Shown one piece after another: positions 26,141 to 35,308 of a stretch of DNA of 64,000 bases. The stretch is from Methyloligella solikamskensis (GTDB taxonomy: Bacteria > Pseudomonadota > Alphaproteobacteria > Rhizobiales > Methyloligellaceae), in contig NZ_JBHTJO010000001.1 of assembly GCF_042676065.1 (NCBI RefSeq), positions 1-64,000 of the forward strand, given 5' to 3'. Numbering within the stretch: position 1 is the stretch's first letter; every line of letters begins with the position of its first letter. A program made the position numbers and the translations under genes. The notes under the pieces were generated by a model that saw only the letters and a program-made list of their open reading frames with translations, had not been told where the DNA came from and ran no database searches.

Positions 26141-28430
26141 CCACCCCGGCCCCTTCTATTTCGGCCTCTACTTCAAGATCGATCTGTACCTTGAGCCAAG
26201 TGAGACCGTCTCGAATGTACGCCGGAACCTGCCACTCTTCCGGTCCGGCCGTTAGCACCCCAAGGGCGAACTTGGTCTTGTCGAACTTGTCGCCACTAAC
26301 CCGCTTGTGAAGCCCCGCCGCCAGCGCGGCAGGATCAGCCAGTGCACCGCGTAAGCGCAGCCCCAACTTTCTCTGTTCTGCGCTCTGGCACCATTCGGCG
26401 TTCTCGAGCCCAAAGGCTTCTTCCAAGGTCCGCCCGGCCAGTTCGGCGGTATAACCATTCCACACGACGGGCACGGGCGTCTGATAGGCCACCCGGACGC
26501 GGGTCGTGCCCTCCGCCGGGGTTTCCTTCTCTTGCTCTGTCGCCGCGAAAAGATCGTCGATCGAATGCTTCGCGGGAAGCCATTTCACGAGGGTCTGGTT
26601 GGAAGTGACCGCCCCGGCCACGCCCGGCAGGCATTTCTTACCGTAGCGACGGGCGGGCGCAGGGCCGGCAGCCTCGCCGGCCGGCGCGGGCGAAGCGTCA
26701 CCGTCCAACAACGCCTCGAAGTCATCACCGGCTTCCGCTTCCGTGCCCTCGACTTCGATCTCAAGCTCGACATCGTCGTCATCATCGCCGTCATGATCGG
26801 CAGATAACAGGGTAACGCTGTCCACGTCGGTGATGATCAGCGTGACGATTCCGAGGAATTCAATCAACGATTTGAACTTGTGACCAAAGGCACCGCCAAC
26901 CTCGAGAATGCAGATGCAGGAGGAACGCAGCGATCTCGCCGTTTTCGATATCATGATCGGGAGCAGCAATCGCTCGACGTTGCCCTCCACGAGCACGGCG
27001 GCATCCGAGAAAAACAAATCGCAGTGGGTGAGCTTCAGATACCGCTGCAGAAAATCGCGATGCTCTGTTTCCTGCGCGTAGAACGCGGAAAGGTTGAGTA
27101 CTTCGGTGACCTGATCGTTTCCAACCAAATCGCGCCGGAAGTAGCGGATCGGCTGAAAGCCGCGCTCGTAGAGGATGTGCGGCGAGTGTGTCGTAATGAC
27201 CGCTTGGCTGGCGAATGATCCCTCGGCCTCACCCGGTATGACCAGCAAGTCGAGAATATTGCGTATGAACACCTGTTGGAGTTGCGCGTGAAGGTGCGCC
27301 TCGGGCTCCTCAATGAAAATGAGATGGAGGGGAGCGCGCCTCTCCTCTTCGGCCTTCCAGCGCTCCTGAAGGTCGAGTACCTCGACCACCATATAAATCA
27401 GGTTTTTAAAGCCGAGTCCGTTGTAGGTGTCAGGCAGCATGATCGTCTGCGCACCTTCGCCCACGACGTAGTGGACGCGCGCGTCCTGCGCCATGATGGA
27501 CGCGGGGCTCAGACCCGACTTGATTTCGAGCCGTGGGTTATTGAGGCCGGGATAACCCAAGCGTCCCAATCGCTCCAACGTGTCTTTGAAAACTTCCGCG
27601 AGATGCTGGTCGAGACCCACCTCAGACTCGAACAGCGCCTTGAGCGCCTGATGGTCGTCCTGACGCTGATCGAGATTGCGCTGATAGAAGCGGCTTAACC
27701 GCTTCGACAAATCCTCCGATCGGCCGCCGACGCCGGAAACCGTTGATGGGTCCGCGAGGTGCCGCTGCGCATTCAGGAAATCGACCTTGATGAGCGATTT
27801 TAGCATGGCAGCGCCGCCCGGTTCGTTGCCTAGCGGTAGCGGCTGATATCCTTCCTCCGCCTGAAACTTCGCATCAAACTGCGTGTGATCGAGGACGAAG
27901 TAGCGCAGCTCGTACTCGAGTCTCAGTTCCTCAAGCAAATAAGCCGAGAGCGATTTCGGCCAAGGTACATAATCTCCCGCGCCACCGACCAGCGCCGCGG
28001 CCTTCGCCCGGCCATCATCTCGAGCGGCGCGGTAACGCTGGATCAATTCGGCGATGTTCTTTGGCGCGAATTCTATACGAACGCCAACGAGCGTTCCGGC
28101 CCAAGCCATCGAAGGCAGGATGGGGATAACGAGATAGAGGTCTTCCGCTCCTACCTCGAACCAAAGGTCGAGCGAGACGGCAGGAAATTCGGCTTCGGCG
28201 ATCTCGCCCTCTCGTTCGCCGATCTCATCCAGCAACGGCCAAACATGCGAGCTGAAATCATACAGCGAGAATGCATCTTTGCCGCCGGAGAGAAACATCT
28301 GCATCGCCTGCGTCGCAGATGTTTTTCCGCTGTTGTTTGCCCCGACGAAAATGGAGATGTCGGATGCAAGCTCGACATGCACGTCCCGAAGCCGCCGGAA
28401 ATTCCGCAGTCGATACGAGTGTAGGTGCAT
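26133..28430 (-). CDS. OLD family ATP-dependent nuclease with TOPRIM domain (GajA-like)
   Basis: A 765-residue protein from the ATG at 28430, which has GGGGGAA upstream. The N-terminal ABC-type ATPase shows Walker A (FVGANNSGKTSATQAM, about 28), EEPEAHLHAQLQQVF (Walker B and D-loop region) and TTHSPHIL (H-loop). The TOPRIM nuclease domain follows, with AVLVEGNVERLLLP (Glu near 480) and IITDVDS (near 536). After it comes an acidic insert (DHDGDDDDDVELEIEVEG) and about 180 more residues of unknown fold. OLD plus an adjacent UvrD helicase is the Gabija architecture (class 2 OLD), but this protein is about 190 residues longer than the well-studied GajA. Confidence 0.83.
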   Translation of the reverse strand: MHLHSYRLRNFRRLRDVHVELASDISIFVGANNSGKTSATQAMQMFLSGGKDAFSLYDFSSHVWPLLDEIGEREGEIAEAEFPAVSLDLWFEVGAEDLYLVIPILPSMAWAGTLVGVRIEFAPKNIAELIQRYRAARDDGRAKAAALVGGAGDYVPWPKSLSAYLLEELRLEYELRYFVLDHTQFDAKFQAEEGYQPLPLGNEPGGAAMLKSLIKVDFLNAQRHLADPSTVSGVGGRSEDLSKRLSRFYQRNLDQRQDDHQALKALFESEVGLDQHLAEVFKDTLERLGRLGYPGLNNPRLEIKSGLSPASIMAQDARVHYVVGEGAQTIMLPDTYNGLGFKNLIYMVVEVLDLQERWKAEEERRAPLHLIFIEEPEAHLHAQLQQVFIRNILDLLVIPGEAEGSFASQAVITTHSPHILYERGFQPIRYFRRDLVGNDQVTEVLNLSAFYAQETEHRDFLQRYLKLTHCDLFFSDAAVLVEGNVERLLLPIMISKTARSLRSSCICILEVGGAFGHKFKSLIEFLGIVTLIITDVDSVTLLSADHDGDDDDDVELEIEVEGTEAEAGDDFEALLDGDASPAPAGEAAGPAPARRYGKKCLPGVAGAVTSNQTLVKWLPAKHSIDDLFAATEQEKETPAEGTTRVRVAYQTPVPVVWNGYTAELAGRTLEEAFGLENAEWCQSAEQRKLGLRLRGALADPAALAAGLHKRVSGDKFDKTKFALGVLTAGPEEWQVPAYIRDGLTWLKVQIDLEVEAEIEGAGVGE

Positions 28431-28829
28431 CGTGTTTCCCCCAGGATGGAGGCTACCGGCTGACAACCCGCTTGGGAATCTCAAACACACGCCGTTTCAG
28501 CGATTGAATCTGTTGGTGCGGGCTGTCCCTAGTGTCGTCGGTTTCCGATACAGCTCATGAGCGTCCGCTTTCAGAACTGGATCGGCCGAGACTGAATGTC
28601 CGAGTAGAGGGCGCGTATCAGCCATAGCCCGCAAGCTGAGCGAAGGACCGCTCTCGGGTGTTCGGACCGGAAGCCAGAACGACCAGGTTTGGGGCGCAGA
28701 AGCGCCATCCGCGCTTACATAGCCGCTTAGCGGCCACTTCAGCTGGGCGAAGGGACGACCCCTCTCCCAGGTTGCGATCATCGGGGCAATCGTACAATCT
28801 CCATCGCTCTGCAAGTCTGGGGCTCGCGA
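28431..28829. other. non-coding gap inside the island
   Basis: About 400 bases between the leftward OLD gene and the rightward 331-residue gene. It must hold the two divergent promoters. I see no convincing gene, strong hairpin or repeat in it. Confidence 0.4.
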
Positions 28830-29825
28830 TTGGTCGACGAAAACTACACCCTGCTCGGGCCGCTCCATCCCGCTGAAAAGTGTTACCTCTTTGAGGTGTT
28901 GCTGTGGCGTGCTTTCGCTCGGCTTCCGGAACCGTACTTTATTGAGGATCAAGAGTGGCGCTTCCACCGGGAAATGCTGGAGTCTTACGACGCCCCAAAT
29001 CCCGTTTGTGACGCGTTGAGCGACGAAGAGTGCGCCTACGCTGGAATTCCGCCAGATCCGCGCTTTGCAGCGCTCCTTGGCAATCAGGAAACACTTCCTG
29101 TCGAGCACTATGACAGGATGATCCAGCTGGTTGAGGGATTTGACCCGCCCGAACCGGAGAAGCTCAAGGAGCAGATCGAAAGCCGAGAGCGCGCAGTCTC
29201 GTATCACGCCGAAGTCGCTGACTGGCTTCCCTTGCTGGACGACTATCTGGACCAATTCAAAATCCAAATCTGTCTCGCGCTCTTGCAAGGCAATTTGACC
29301 GCTTACGGCACCGAACTACCCCACAAGGATATCAACGAGTGCGATCGTATCCTGGGCGAAGAAGATATGTGGCTCGATGAGCTGCCCGTCTTGCCTGTTG
29401 AGAAAGAGTGCTGGGTTTCTTCCGGAATCGAATGGGAGCGAAGTGCGCTCAAAACCCGGACCCGCCACTTCATCTGGGTGCATCTCGTCGTGAAGGATGT
29501 GATGCAAGTGTTTCCGCCCACGATCCTCCTCTCAAAAGATAGCTTAAGACCGATTGGGGGCAATTTCGCGCTTGTGGGTGGAGCCTTCTCGGCATCAGCC
29601 CAACATACCACCAAGCGGGGACGCCCGAGCCTTCCGTGGGATGATTTTCACATCGAGGTGGCGCGTATGTTCCGCGATGCCGAAATGCCAGACAAAAAGG
29701 AAGCGGCCATAGCGGCGCTGCAGCAGTGGTTTATCGAGCGAAAAGGAAAAACGGTGAGCCGTGCCGCAATCGGCCAGCGATTGACCGGCTATTTTGACGC
29801 TTTGATACGCAAAGACAAAAAATAG
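28830..29825 (+). CDS. hypothetical protein, 331 aa, with C-terminal HTH-like segment
   Basis: I do not recognise a named family. The frame opens at a TTG at 28830 with no clear ribosome site, so the true start is uncertain. The first two thirds are acidic and rich in Glu, Leu and Pro, with helical stretches (PEKLKEQIESRERAVSYHAE). The last 70 residues (KRGRPSLPWDDFHIEVARMF, then KKEAAIAALQQWFIERKGK and SRAAIGQRLTGYFDAL) look like a small DNA-binding helical domain. It precedes the AlpA-like, HTH/zinc-ribbon and recombinase genes on the same strand, with a 125-base gap, and could belong to that module. Confidence 0.6.
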   Translation: MVDENYTLLGPLHPAEKCYLFEVLLWRAFARLPEPYFIEDQEWRFHREMLESYDAPNPVCDALSDEECAYAGIPPDPRFAALLGNQETLPVEHYDRMIQLVEGFDPPEPEKLKEQIESRERAVSYHAEVADWLPLLDDYLDQFKIQICLALLQGNLTAYGTELPHKDINECDRILGEEDMWLDELPVLPVEKECWVSSGIEWERSALKTRTRHFIWVHLVVKDVMQVFPPTILLSKDSLRPIGGNFALVGGAFSASAQHTTKRGRPSLPWDDFHIEVARMFRDAEMPDKKEAAIAALQQWFIERKGKTVSRAAIGQRLTGYFDALIRKDKK

Positions 29826-29950
29826 CTGATCGCGATATTCTGTCTCTTTCCGATACATTTATGGCCGCGAAGAATTTGAACTGAAAGCCTTCGCAATCCC
29901 ACTCTCCAGCATGTTCCGGCACTGTCCGGCCAACCGATGGAGATGGACCA

Positions 29951-30172
29951 ATGAGCATCGAATCCCCTCTTGTTCTGAACGCGGCAGATGTCGCAAGGCG
30001 GCTGAACCTTTCAGTCAGCACACTCGCGAAGATGCGGCTATCCGGGGCTGGACCCGCCTATTCAAAACTTGGCCGCCGAGTTGTCTACAGGCTTGATGAC
30101 CTTGAAGCTTGGATTGCGGCTAACCGGTTTAGGTCGACATCCGAGTACTCGGGCAAGCGCGTTCGGGTCTAA
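29951..30172 (+). CDS. AlpA/MerR-like helix-turn-helix protein (excisionase-like)
   Basis: A 73-residue protein with a single winged helix of the MerR/excisionase type: LNAADVARRLNLSVSTLAKMRLSGAGPAYSKLG, followed by RVVYRLDDLEAWIAANRF. Such small proteins act as excisionases or as transcription switches in integrative elements. Its stop is 2 bases before the next gene, and the set continues into a tyrosine recombinase. It is the natural candidate for the directionality factor of that recombinase. Confidence 0.8.
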   Translation: MSIESPLVLNAADVARRLNLSVSTLAKMRLSGAGPAYSKLGRRVVYRLDDLEAWIAANRFRSTSEYSGKRVRV

Positions 30173-30174
30173 GC

Positions 30175-30714
30175 GTGCGGAAAGCCAAAAAGCGAAACGT
30201 CGATCTCCGCAAAATACGCCCCACCAAGGTCTATTCGGTGATTGAGGTCGCCGAAGCTCTTGGTCGATCGCGGACCACGGTCAATCGCTGGATACGCCAC
30301 GGCCTGCCTACTCTAAGCCCCGATCGGTCGCCGCTCATCTTGGGGGCCGAATTGCGCGACTGGCTGAAGACACAACGGGACGCGCGCAAACACCCCTGCG
30401 CGTTGTTCGAGCTCTACTGCTGCCACTGTCATCTTCCCAGGGCGGTGGCATCCGGATCAGGTCGCATTCTTCAACGTTCGCTCAAAACAGTCGCCGTTCA
30501 GGGTCGCTGCGCCGTTTGCAATACGCGGATGAAGATGACCCGGTCTCGATCAGATCTGTCGGAATTGGAGAGACACTTCGGATCAATGAAACCGGAATTG
30601 CCAGCCCTAGATGTGTGTCCCAATCCCGGCGCAGATAGTCTCATTCGCCCGCTCCCAATCCTCCCACCCGATCAGGCACCGAAAGGCCAGGAAGATGAGC
30701 AAAAGGAATGCTGA
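30175..30714 (+). CDS. helix-turn-helix / zinc-ribbon protein
   Basis: A 179-residue protein starting at a GTG. The N-terminal part is a MerR-like HTH (VYSVIEVAEALGRSRTTVNRWIRHGLPT, residues 19-46). A zinc-ribbon-like part follows with CCHCHLPRA near 82 and CAVCNTRMKM near 115, and the tail is proline-rich. Its 3' end overlaps the recombinase start by 20 bases, so they are co-translated. An accessory DNA-binding role in recombination is inferred from position; the family is not one I can name. Confidence 0.7.
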   Translation: MRKAKKRNVDLRKIRPTKVYSVIEVAEALGRSRTTVNRWIRHGLPTLSPDRSPLILGAELRDWLKTQRDARKHPCALFELYCCHCHLPRAVASGSGRILQRSLKTVAVQGRCAVCNTRMKMTRSRSDLSELERHFGSMKPELPALDVCPNPGADSLIRPLPILPPDQAPKGQEDEQKEC

Positions 30715-31759
30715 AAACGAGCGCGCGAAGCTTCGCTATCTCGAGATTCTCAGGCACGCCGACGGAAGGTCTGAACAGACTGTACGGCAGATCGAAAAGG
30801 CACTGCTACGCTTTGAGGAGTTCACGGGGTTCGCCAGCTTCAAAACATTCAATCAGAAGCAGGCCGCCGATTTCAAGCGCGCGCTCTCGAACAAAGGGCT
30901 TGCGCTGGCAACAACGCTTTCGACGCTGAAAAGCCTGAAGAAGTTCTTTGTCTGGCTGTCGTCTCAACCGGGATACAAAAGCAGGATCAACGCCGACAGC
31001 ATCGCCTATTTGCGCCTATCTGAACGGGATGAACGCATCGCCCGTGCGCCTGCCGACAAGTCCTATCCAAGCCTTCTCATGGTCGAAAGGGCGGTGAGTT
31101 TGATGCCGTCGGAAACGCCAATAGAGAAGCGTGATCAGGCGATGATTGCCCTTGCGGCAGTCACCAACATTCGCGTTGGCGCTCTGATTTCGCTCAAACT
31201 CAAGCACTTCGATCCCGACCGGATGCTGGTTTTGCAGAATCCGAAAGAGGTCTCTACCAAGTTCGGCAAGCCGATTTACACGTTCCTGATCCAGCTCAAC
31301 GATGATTTCGAGCGCATATTCCTAGACTGGTGCCGTTTCCTTCGCGAGGTCGAACTCTTCGGCGACAACGATCCGCTGTTTCCGAAAACGGCGATGGCCC
31401 ATGATGATGAAATGTGCTTCGTTCCGGCCGGTCTGTCGCGCGAACACTGGGCGACGAGCGCGTCTGCGCGAGAGATCTTCAAGGCTGCCTTCCGGACCGG
31501 CGGGCTTCCGGAGTTCACACCCCACAGTTTCCGACACATGCTGGTTTCTGAGGCCTACCGGCGCAAATTGACGCCGGCCCAGCTGAAGGCGTGGAGCCAG
31601 AACCTCGGACATGAGAGCCTGCTGACCACTCTCGGCAGCTATGGAAAACTGTCACTGGAAGAACAGGGGCAGCTCATTCGCGAAGTCGCCGCAACGCCGG
31701 AGGAGCCGCCACTCACTTCCTCGCAACTTGAGGAAATCCTGCGCAGGCGCGGGCTGTAG
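30695..31759 (+). CDS. second tyrosine recombinase
   Basis: A 354-residue recombinase from the ATG at 30695. It has a SAM-like core-binding domain (residues 20-110, QIEKALLRFEEFTGF and LSTLKSLKKFFVWL) and a catalytic domain with Arg160 (TNIRVGALISLKL), a Lys in LQNPKEVSTKFGK, H277-x-x-R280 (TPHSFRHML), the His of NLGHES and Tyr316 (GSYGKL). It differs strongly from the integrase at the island edge and lacks that protein's arm-binding domain. It sits in the middle of the island directly before hsdM, so it may belong to a nested element or move the restriction module. Confidence 0.87.
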   Translation: MSKRNAENERAKLRYLEILRHADGRSEQTVRQIEKALLRFEEFTGFASFKTFNQKQAADFKRALSNKGLALATTLSTLKSLKKFFVWLSSQPGYKSRINADSIAYLRLSERDERIARAPADKSYPSLLMVERAVSLMPSETPIEKRDQAMIALAAVTNIRVGALISLKLKHFDPDRMLVLQNPKEVSTKFGKPIYTFLIQLNDDFERIFLDWCRFLREVELFGDNDPLFPKTAMAHDDEMCFVPAGLSREHWATSASAREIFKAAFRTGGLPEFTPHSFRHMLVSEAYRRKLTPAQLKAWSQNLGHESLLTTLGSYGKLSLEEQGQLIREVAATPEEPPLTSSQLEEILRRRGL

Positions 31760-31823
31760 CGTGCAAACCCCACATGTTCACGCTACCAATGTCCTTTCGT
31801 GTGAGTGATTGGGGGGCATCGCT

Positions 31824-33407
31824 ATGACCGAAGAGCAGAAGCGCCGGCTCGAACAGCAGCTTTGGAACATCGCCAACACGCTGCGCGGCCGCATGGATGC
31901 GGACGAGTTCCGCGACTACATTCTCGGCTTCATCTTCTACAAATACCTCTCCGAGAAGATGCTCGCCTATGCCGATTCGATTCTGGAACAAGACGGGCTG
32001 ACCTACCTCTCCATCGAGGAGGCGCAGGCCGAGGGCGAAGAAATCCTTGAAGCCGTCAAGGAAGAGGCCGTTGCCGAACTTGGCTACTTCCTGCGCCCGT
32101 CGGAGCTGTTCGGTGAACTTGCCAAACGTGGCGGCGCGAAGGGGAAGGAAGGCGTTAGCACCTTCATCCTCGACGACCTGACACGTATCCTGAACAATAT
32201 CGAACAGTCCACCATGGGCACGGATAGCGAGGAGGATTTCGACAAGCTATTCGAAGATCTAGACCTGCAGTCCACCAAGCTCGGGCGCAACGAACAGGCT
32301 AAGAACGACCTCATTGTAAAGGTGCTCACCCACCTCAACGAGATTGATTTCGAGCTCTACAAATCCGATTCCGATGTGCTGGGCGATGCCTATGAATATC
32401 TGATCGGAAAATTTGCGGCTGGCGCCGGCAAGAAGGCGGGTGAGTTCTATACGCCGCGCGAAGTCTCAACCGTGATCGCCCGAATCGTCACCACCGGCAA
32501 GGACCGGCTGAAGACGGTCTACGATCCAACATGCGGCTCCGGCTCGCTCTTGCTGCGCGTTGCACGCGAGGCAAAGAATTCCGAAGAGGTCGAATTCTTC
32601 GGCCAGGAAATGAACCGGACAACTTACAACCTGGCGCGCATGAACATGCTGCTGCACGGCGTGCACTACACGCGGTTCGACATTCGCCAGGAGGATACGC
32701 TCGAGCACCCGCAGCACGAAATGGACCGGCGCTTCGAGGCGGTGGTGGCCAATCCGCCCTTTTCGGCCAAATGGAGCGCGAACGTCACGCTGGAAACCGA
32801 CAACCGGTTTTCCCAGTACGGCCGCCTGGCGCCGTCGTCCAAGGCCGATTTCGCTTTTGTGCAGCACATGCTGCATTACCTCGACGACAACGGCACCATG
32901 GCCGTCATCCTTCCGCACGGCGTCCTGTTTCGTGGCGGTGCCGAAGGGCATATCCGCGAATATCTGATTCGTGAAAAGAACTGGCTCGACGCGGTGATCG
33001 GCCTGCCAGCCAACATCTTTTACGGCACCTCGATCCCGACCTGCATTCTGGTGTTCAAGAAATGCCGCGAGAAGCCGGACGATATCTTGTTCATCGATGC
33101 GAGCGCGCATTTCGAAAAGCAGAAGAACCAGAACTATCTGAGACCCGACGATGTGGACCGTATCGTCACGACGTACCGAGACCGGACCGAGACCGAAAAA
33201 TTCAGCCACAAGGCGGCGCTGAGCGAGATCATCCAGAACGATTTCAATCTCAACATCCCGCGCTATGTCGACACCTTTGAGGAGGAGGAGCCGGTCGATC
33301 TCGATGCCGTGACGGCGGAGCTGAAAGCGCTCGAAGCTTCGATGGCCGGAACTGACAAGACCATTGCCGATTTCTGCGCGGAACTCGGCATCAAGGCGCC
33401 CTTTTAG
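31824..33407 (+). CDS. hsdM: type I restriction-modification system methyltransferase HsdM
   Basis: A 527-residue N6-adenine methyltransferase from the ATG at 31824. The N-terminal HsdM helical domain (QQLWNIANTLRGRMDADEFRDYIL, residues 9-32) is followed by the SAM site DPTCGSGSLLLRVA near 235 and the catalytic NPPFSAKWS near 310. With HsdS it methylates the host target sites; with HsdR it forms the restriction complex. It is the first gene of a five-gene operon in which neighbours overlap or nearly touch. The stop is 2 bases before the hsdS start. Confidence 0.95.
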   Translation: MTEEQKRRLEQQLWNIANTLRGRMDADEFRDYILGFIFYKYLSEKMLAYADSILEQDGLTYLSIEEAQAEGEEILEAVKEEAVAELGYFLRPSELFGELAKRGGAKGKEGVSTFILDDLTRILNNIEQSTMGTDSEEDFDKLFEDLDLQSTKLGRNEQAKNDLIVKVLTHLNEIDFELYKSDSDVLGDAYEYLIGKFAAGAGKKAGEFYTPREVSTVIARIVTTGKDRLKTVYDPTCGSGSLLLRVAREAKNSEEVEFFGQEMNRTTYNLARMNMLLHGVHYTRFDIRQEDTLEHPQHEMDRRFEAVVANPPFSAKWSANVTLETDNRFSQYGRLAPSSKADFAFVQHMLHYLDDNGTMAVILPHGVLFRGGAEGHIREYLIREKNWLDAVIGLPANIFYGTSIPTCILVFKKCREKPDDILFIDASAHFEKQKNQNYLRPDDVDRIVTTYRDRTETEKFSHKAALSEIIQNDFNLNIPRYVDTFEEEEPVDLDAVTAELKALEASMAGTDKTIADFCAELGIKAPF

Positions 33408-33409
33408 CC

Positions 33410-34654
33410 ATGGCCGACACCAAGCCAGGTGTGCCGCAACTGCGCTTTCCCGAGTTCGAGGGGGAATGGCCGGAAAGGCGTCTTGGTCAGTTTCTCGAAT
33501 TCAAAAACGGCGTGAACGCCGACAAATCGATGTATGGCCGCGGCCACAAGTTCATCAACGTCATGGATATTGTTTCCGATCAGCCGATCACTTCGGAAAA
33601 TATCATCGGCAGTGTTTCTATCCCGGATTCAGAGTTCAAAAAGAATGAGGTCCTGTGCGGCGACCTCCTGTTCCAACGCAGTTCTGAGACTCGCGAAGAG
33701 GTTGGCCAAAGTAGCATCTACGTTGACGCTGAAAAGTCTGCGACCTTTGGAGGATTTGTTATTCGAGGTCGGCCCATATCGGATATGGAGCCGATGCATT
33801 TTCACTGGATGCTGAAAACGGCGCGTGTTCGAAAGGACATGACGTCTCGCAGTGGTGGAAGCACGCGTTACAATGTGGGGCAGGACGCTCTTGCTGCGGT
33901 CGTTGTTTATCCCGCACCCACTCTCCCCGAACAAAAGAAAATCGCTGCCTTCCTCGGAGCCGTGGAGGCGAAGCTCAACGGACTGCAACGCAAGCGCAAT
34001 TTACTTACCGGCTACAAGCGCGGCGTGATGCAGCGGCTCTTTTCCGGAGTTCTCCGCTTCAAACGCGATGATGGCAGCGCCTTCCCCGATTGGGAGGAGA
34101 TGCGGTTAGGCGAGGTACTGTCGGAGCATGGCCTGAAAAGTACTGGCCTAGAGCCGGTCTTTTCCGTCTCTGTCCAGAAGGGCTTGGTAGATCAAATTGA
34201 GCACTTAGGCCGCAGCTTCTCGGCCAAGGAGACCGACCACTACAACCGAGTGTTGCCGTCGGATATAGTATACACGAAGAGCCCAACCGGCGAATTCCCA
34301 TTGGGAATTGTGAAGCAAAGCAAACTCTCATCAGAGGTTATCGTATCACCGCTGTATGGTGTTTTTGAGCCAGAAACGAAGTGGCTGGGCGTGATGCTGG
34401 ATGCCTACTTCGCGTCAAACATAAACACGACCAACTATCTCAAGCCCATCGTTCAGAAGGGCGCAAAAAATACGATCAACGTTACAAACACTGGTTTTTT
34501 GAGCGGAACTCTGCCCCTTCCAATCGACCATGGCGAACAGCGCAAAATCGCTGATTTCCTGTCCGCACTTGATGCAAAAATAGATGCCGTCGCCTCGCAA
34601 ATCACCCAGACAGAGGCCTTTAAAAAGGGCCTGCTGCAACAGATGTTTGTGTGA
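33410..34654 (+). CDS. hsdS: type I restriction-modification system specificity subunit HsdS
   Basis: A 414-residue protein with two target-recognition domains (about residues 15-160 and 220-370), each followed by a conserved helix: LPEQKKIAAFLGAVEAKLNGL near 180 and GEQRKIADFLSALDAKIDAV near 380. It starts with the usual PQLRFPEFEGEWPERRLG. The recognition sequence cannot be read from the protein. Base composition in the recognition domains looks lower in GC than in the flanks, as is common for these swapped domains. Confidence 0.94.
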   Translation: MADTKPGVPQLRFPEFEGEWPERRLGQFLEFKNGVNADKSMYGRGHKFINVMDIVSDQPITSENIIGSVSIPDSEFKKNEVLCGDLLFQRSSETREEVGQSSIYVDAEKSATFGGFVIRGRPISDMEPMHFHWMLKTARVRKDMTSRSGGSTRYNVGQDALAAVVVYPAPTLPEQKKIAAFLGAVEAKLNGLQRKRNLLTGYKRGVMQRLFSGVLRFKRDDGSAFPDWEEMRLGEVLSEHGLKSTGLEPVFSVSVQKGLVDQIEHLGRSFSAKETDHYNRVLPSDIVYTKSPTGEFPLGIVKQSKLSSEVIVSPLYGVFEPETKWLGVMLDAYFASNINTTNYLKPIVQKGAKNTINVTNTGFLSGTLPLPIDHGEQRKIADFLSALDAKIDAVASQITQTEAFKKGLLQQMFV

Positions 34655-34660
34655 GACACC

Positions 34661-35308
34661 ATGCAGTCGCTCAAAGACCTCATCGAACGGCACTCACCTG
34701 AAGAAAGCGACTTTCGCTACTACATCCCGCTCATTGAGAAGGCCAAGCGCAACGAGGTCGACCATTCGGATATCTGCATAGAGTGTTGCTCTTCCCTGTT
34801 TCAGGGAATTTCCAAATCCATTGTATTTCGGCTCGATAGAGGCTGTAACCGGCCCGCGTTCGAAAAGCTCTCTGTGCAGCAACAAGTCAAACAGGCGCTG
34901 CGTCTACTCAAGCAAAACGATGATGTATTGGAGGACGCGTTTCCAGTTGCCGCAGAAAATTTGGCGCGCATCGCCGGAACGCTGCGGAACACGCGCGGGG
35001 ACATTTCGCATGGCCGAGCAACGCCGAAGGAGCGGCAAAGCGATCGCAGCCTAGCGCGCGTCGTGTTGAAGGTCTCCGAGCCCGTCCTTCGATATATGCT
35101 GGCTTCGTACTTCGCCATTAAACCGGAGGTCGAACCCGCTATCGAGTATGAGGCAAACCCCGAGTTCAACGCATTTCTCGACGAAGAGAATCCGATTGCC
35201 GGAAAGCCGCTCTACAGCCTGGCGCTCTATCAGCAGTTTCATGAGGACTATCGCATTCAGCTATCCGCCTTCCTTGACGACGAAGAACAGGAGGGGGCAG
35301 CAGAGTGA
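34661..35308 (+). CDS. Abi C-terminal / HEPN-like protein inside the hsd operon
   Basis: A 215-residue protein coded between hsdS (6 bases upstream) and hsdR (4-base overlap, GTGA). The core LARIAGTLRNTRGDISHGR (about 101-119) matches the abortive-infection C-terminal/HEPN pattern, with R112-x4-H117 as the candidate RNase pair. Two long helices lie before it (FEKLSVQQQVKQALRLLKQND) and one after (ARVVLKVSEPVLRYMLASYF). HEPN proteins often act as RNA-cutting toxins in defence loci. Its coupling to hsdR suggests that it is controlled with, or senses the state of, the restriction complex; this is inference. Confidence 0.7.
   Translation: MQSLKDLIERHSPEESDFRYYIPLIEKAKRNEVDHSDICIECCSSLFQGISKSIVFRLDRGCNRPAFEKLSVQQQVKQALRLLKQNDDVLEDAFPVAAENLARIAGTLRNTRGDISHGRATPKERQSDRSLARVVLKVSEPVLRYMLASYFAIKPEVEPAIEYEANPEFNAFLDEENPIAGKPLYSLALYQQFHEDYRIQLSAFLDDEEQEGAAE

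Noticed and set aside
24206..28430. PARIS-type or retron-type reading of the OLD/UvrD locus
   Set aside because: The partner is a UvrD helicase with all SF1 motifs, not a TOPRIM-only effector or a reverse transcriptase.
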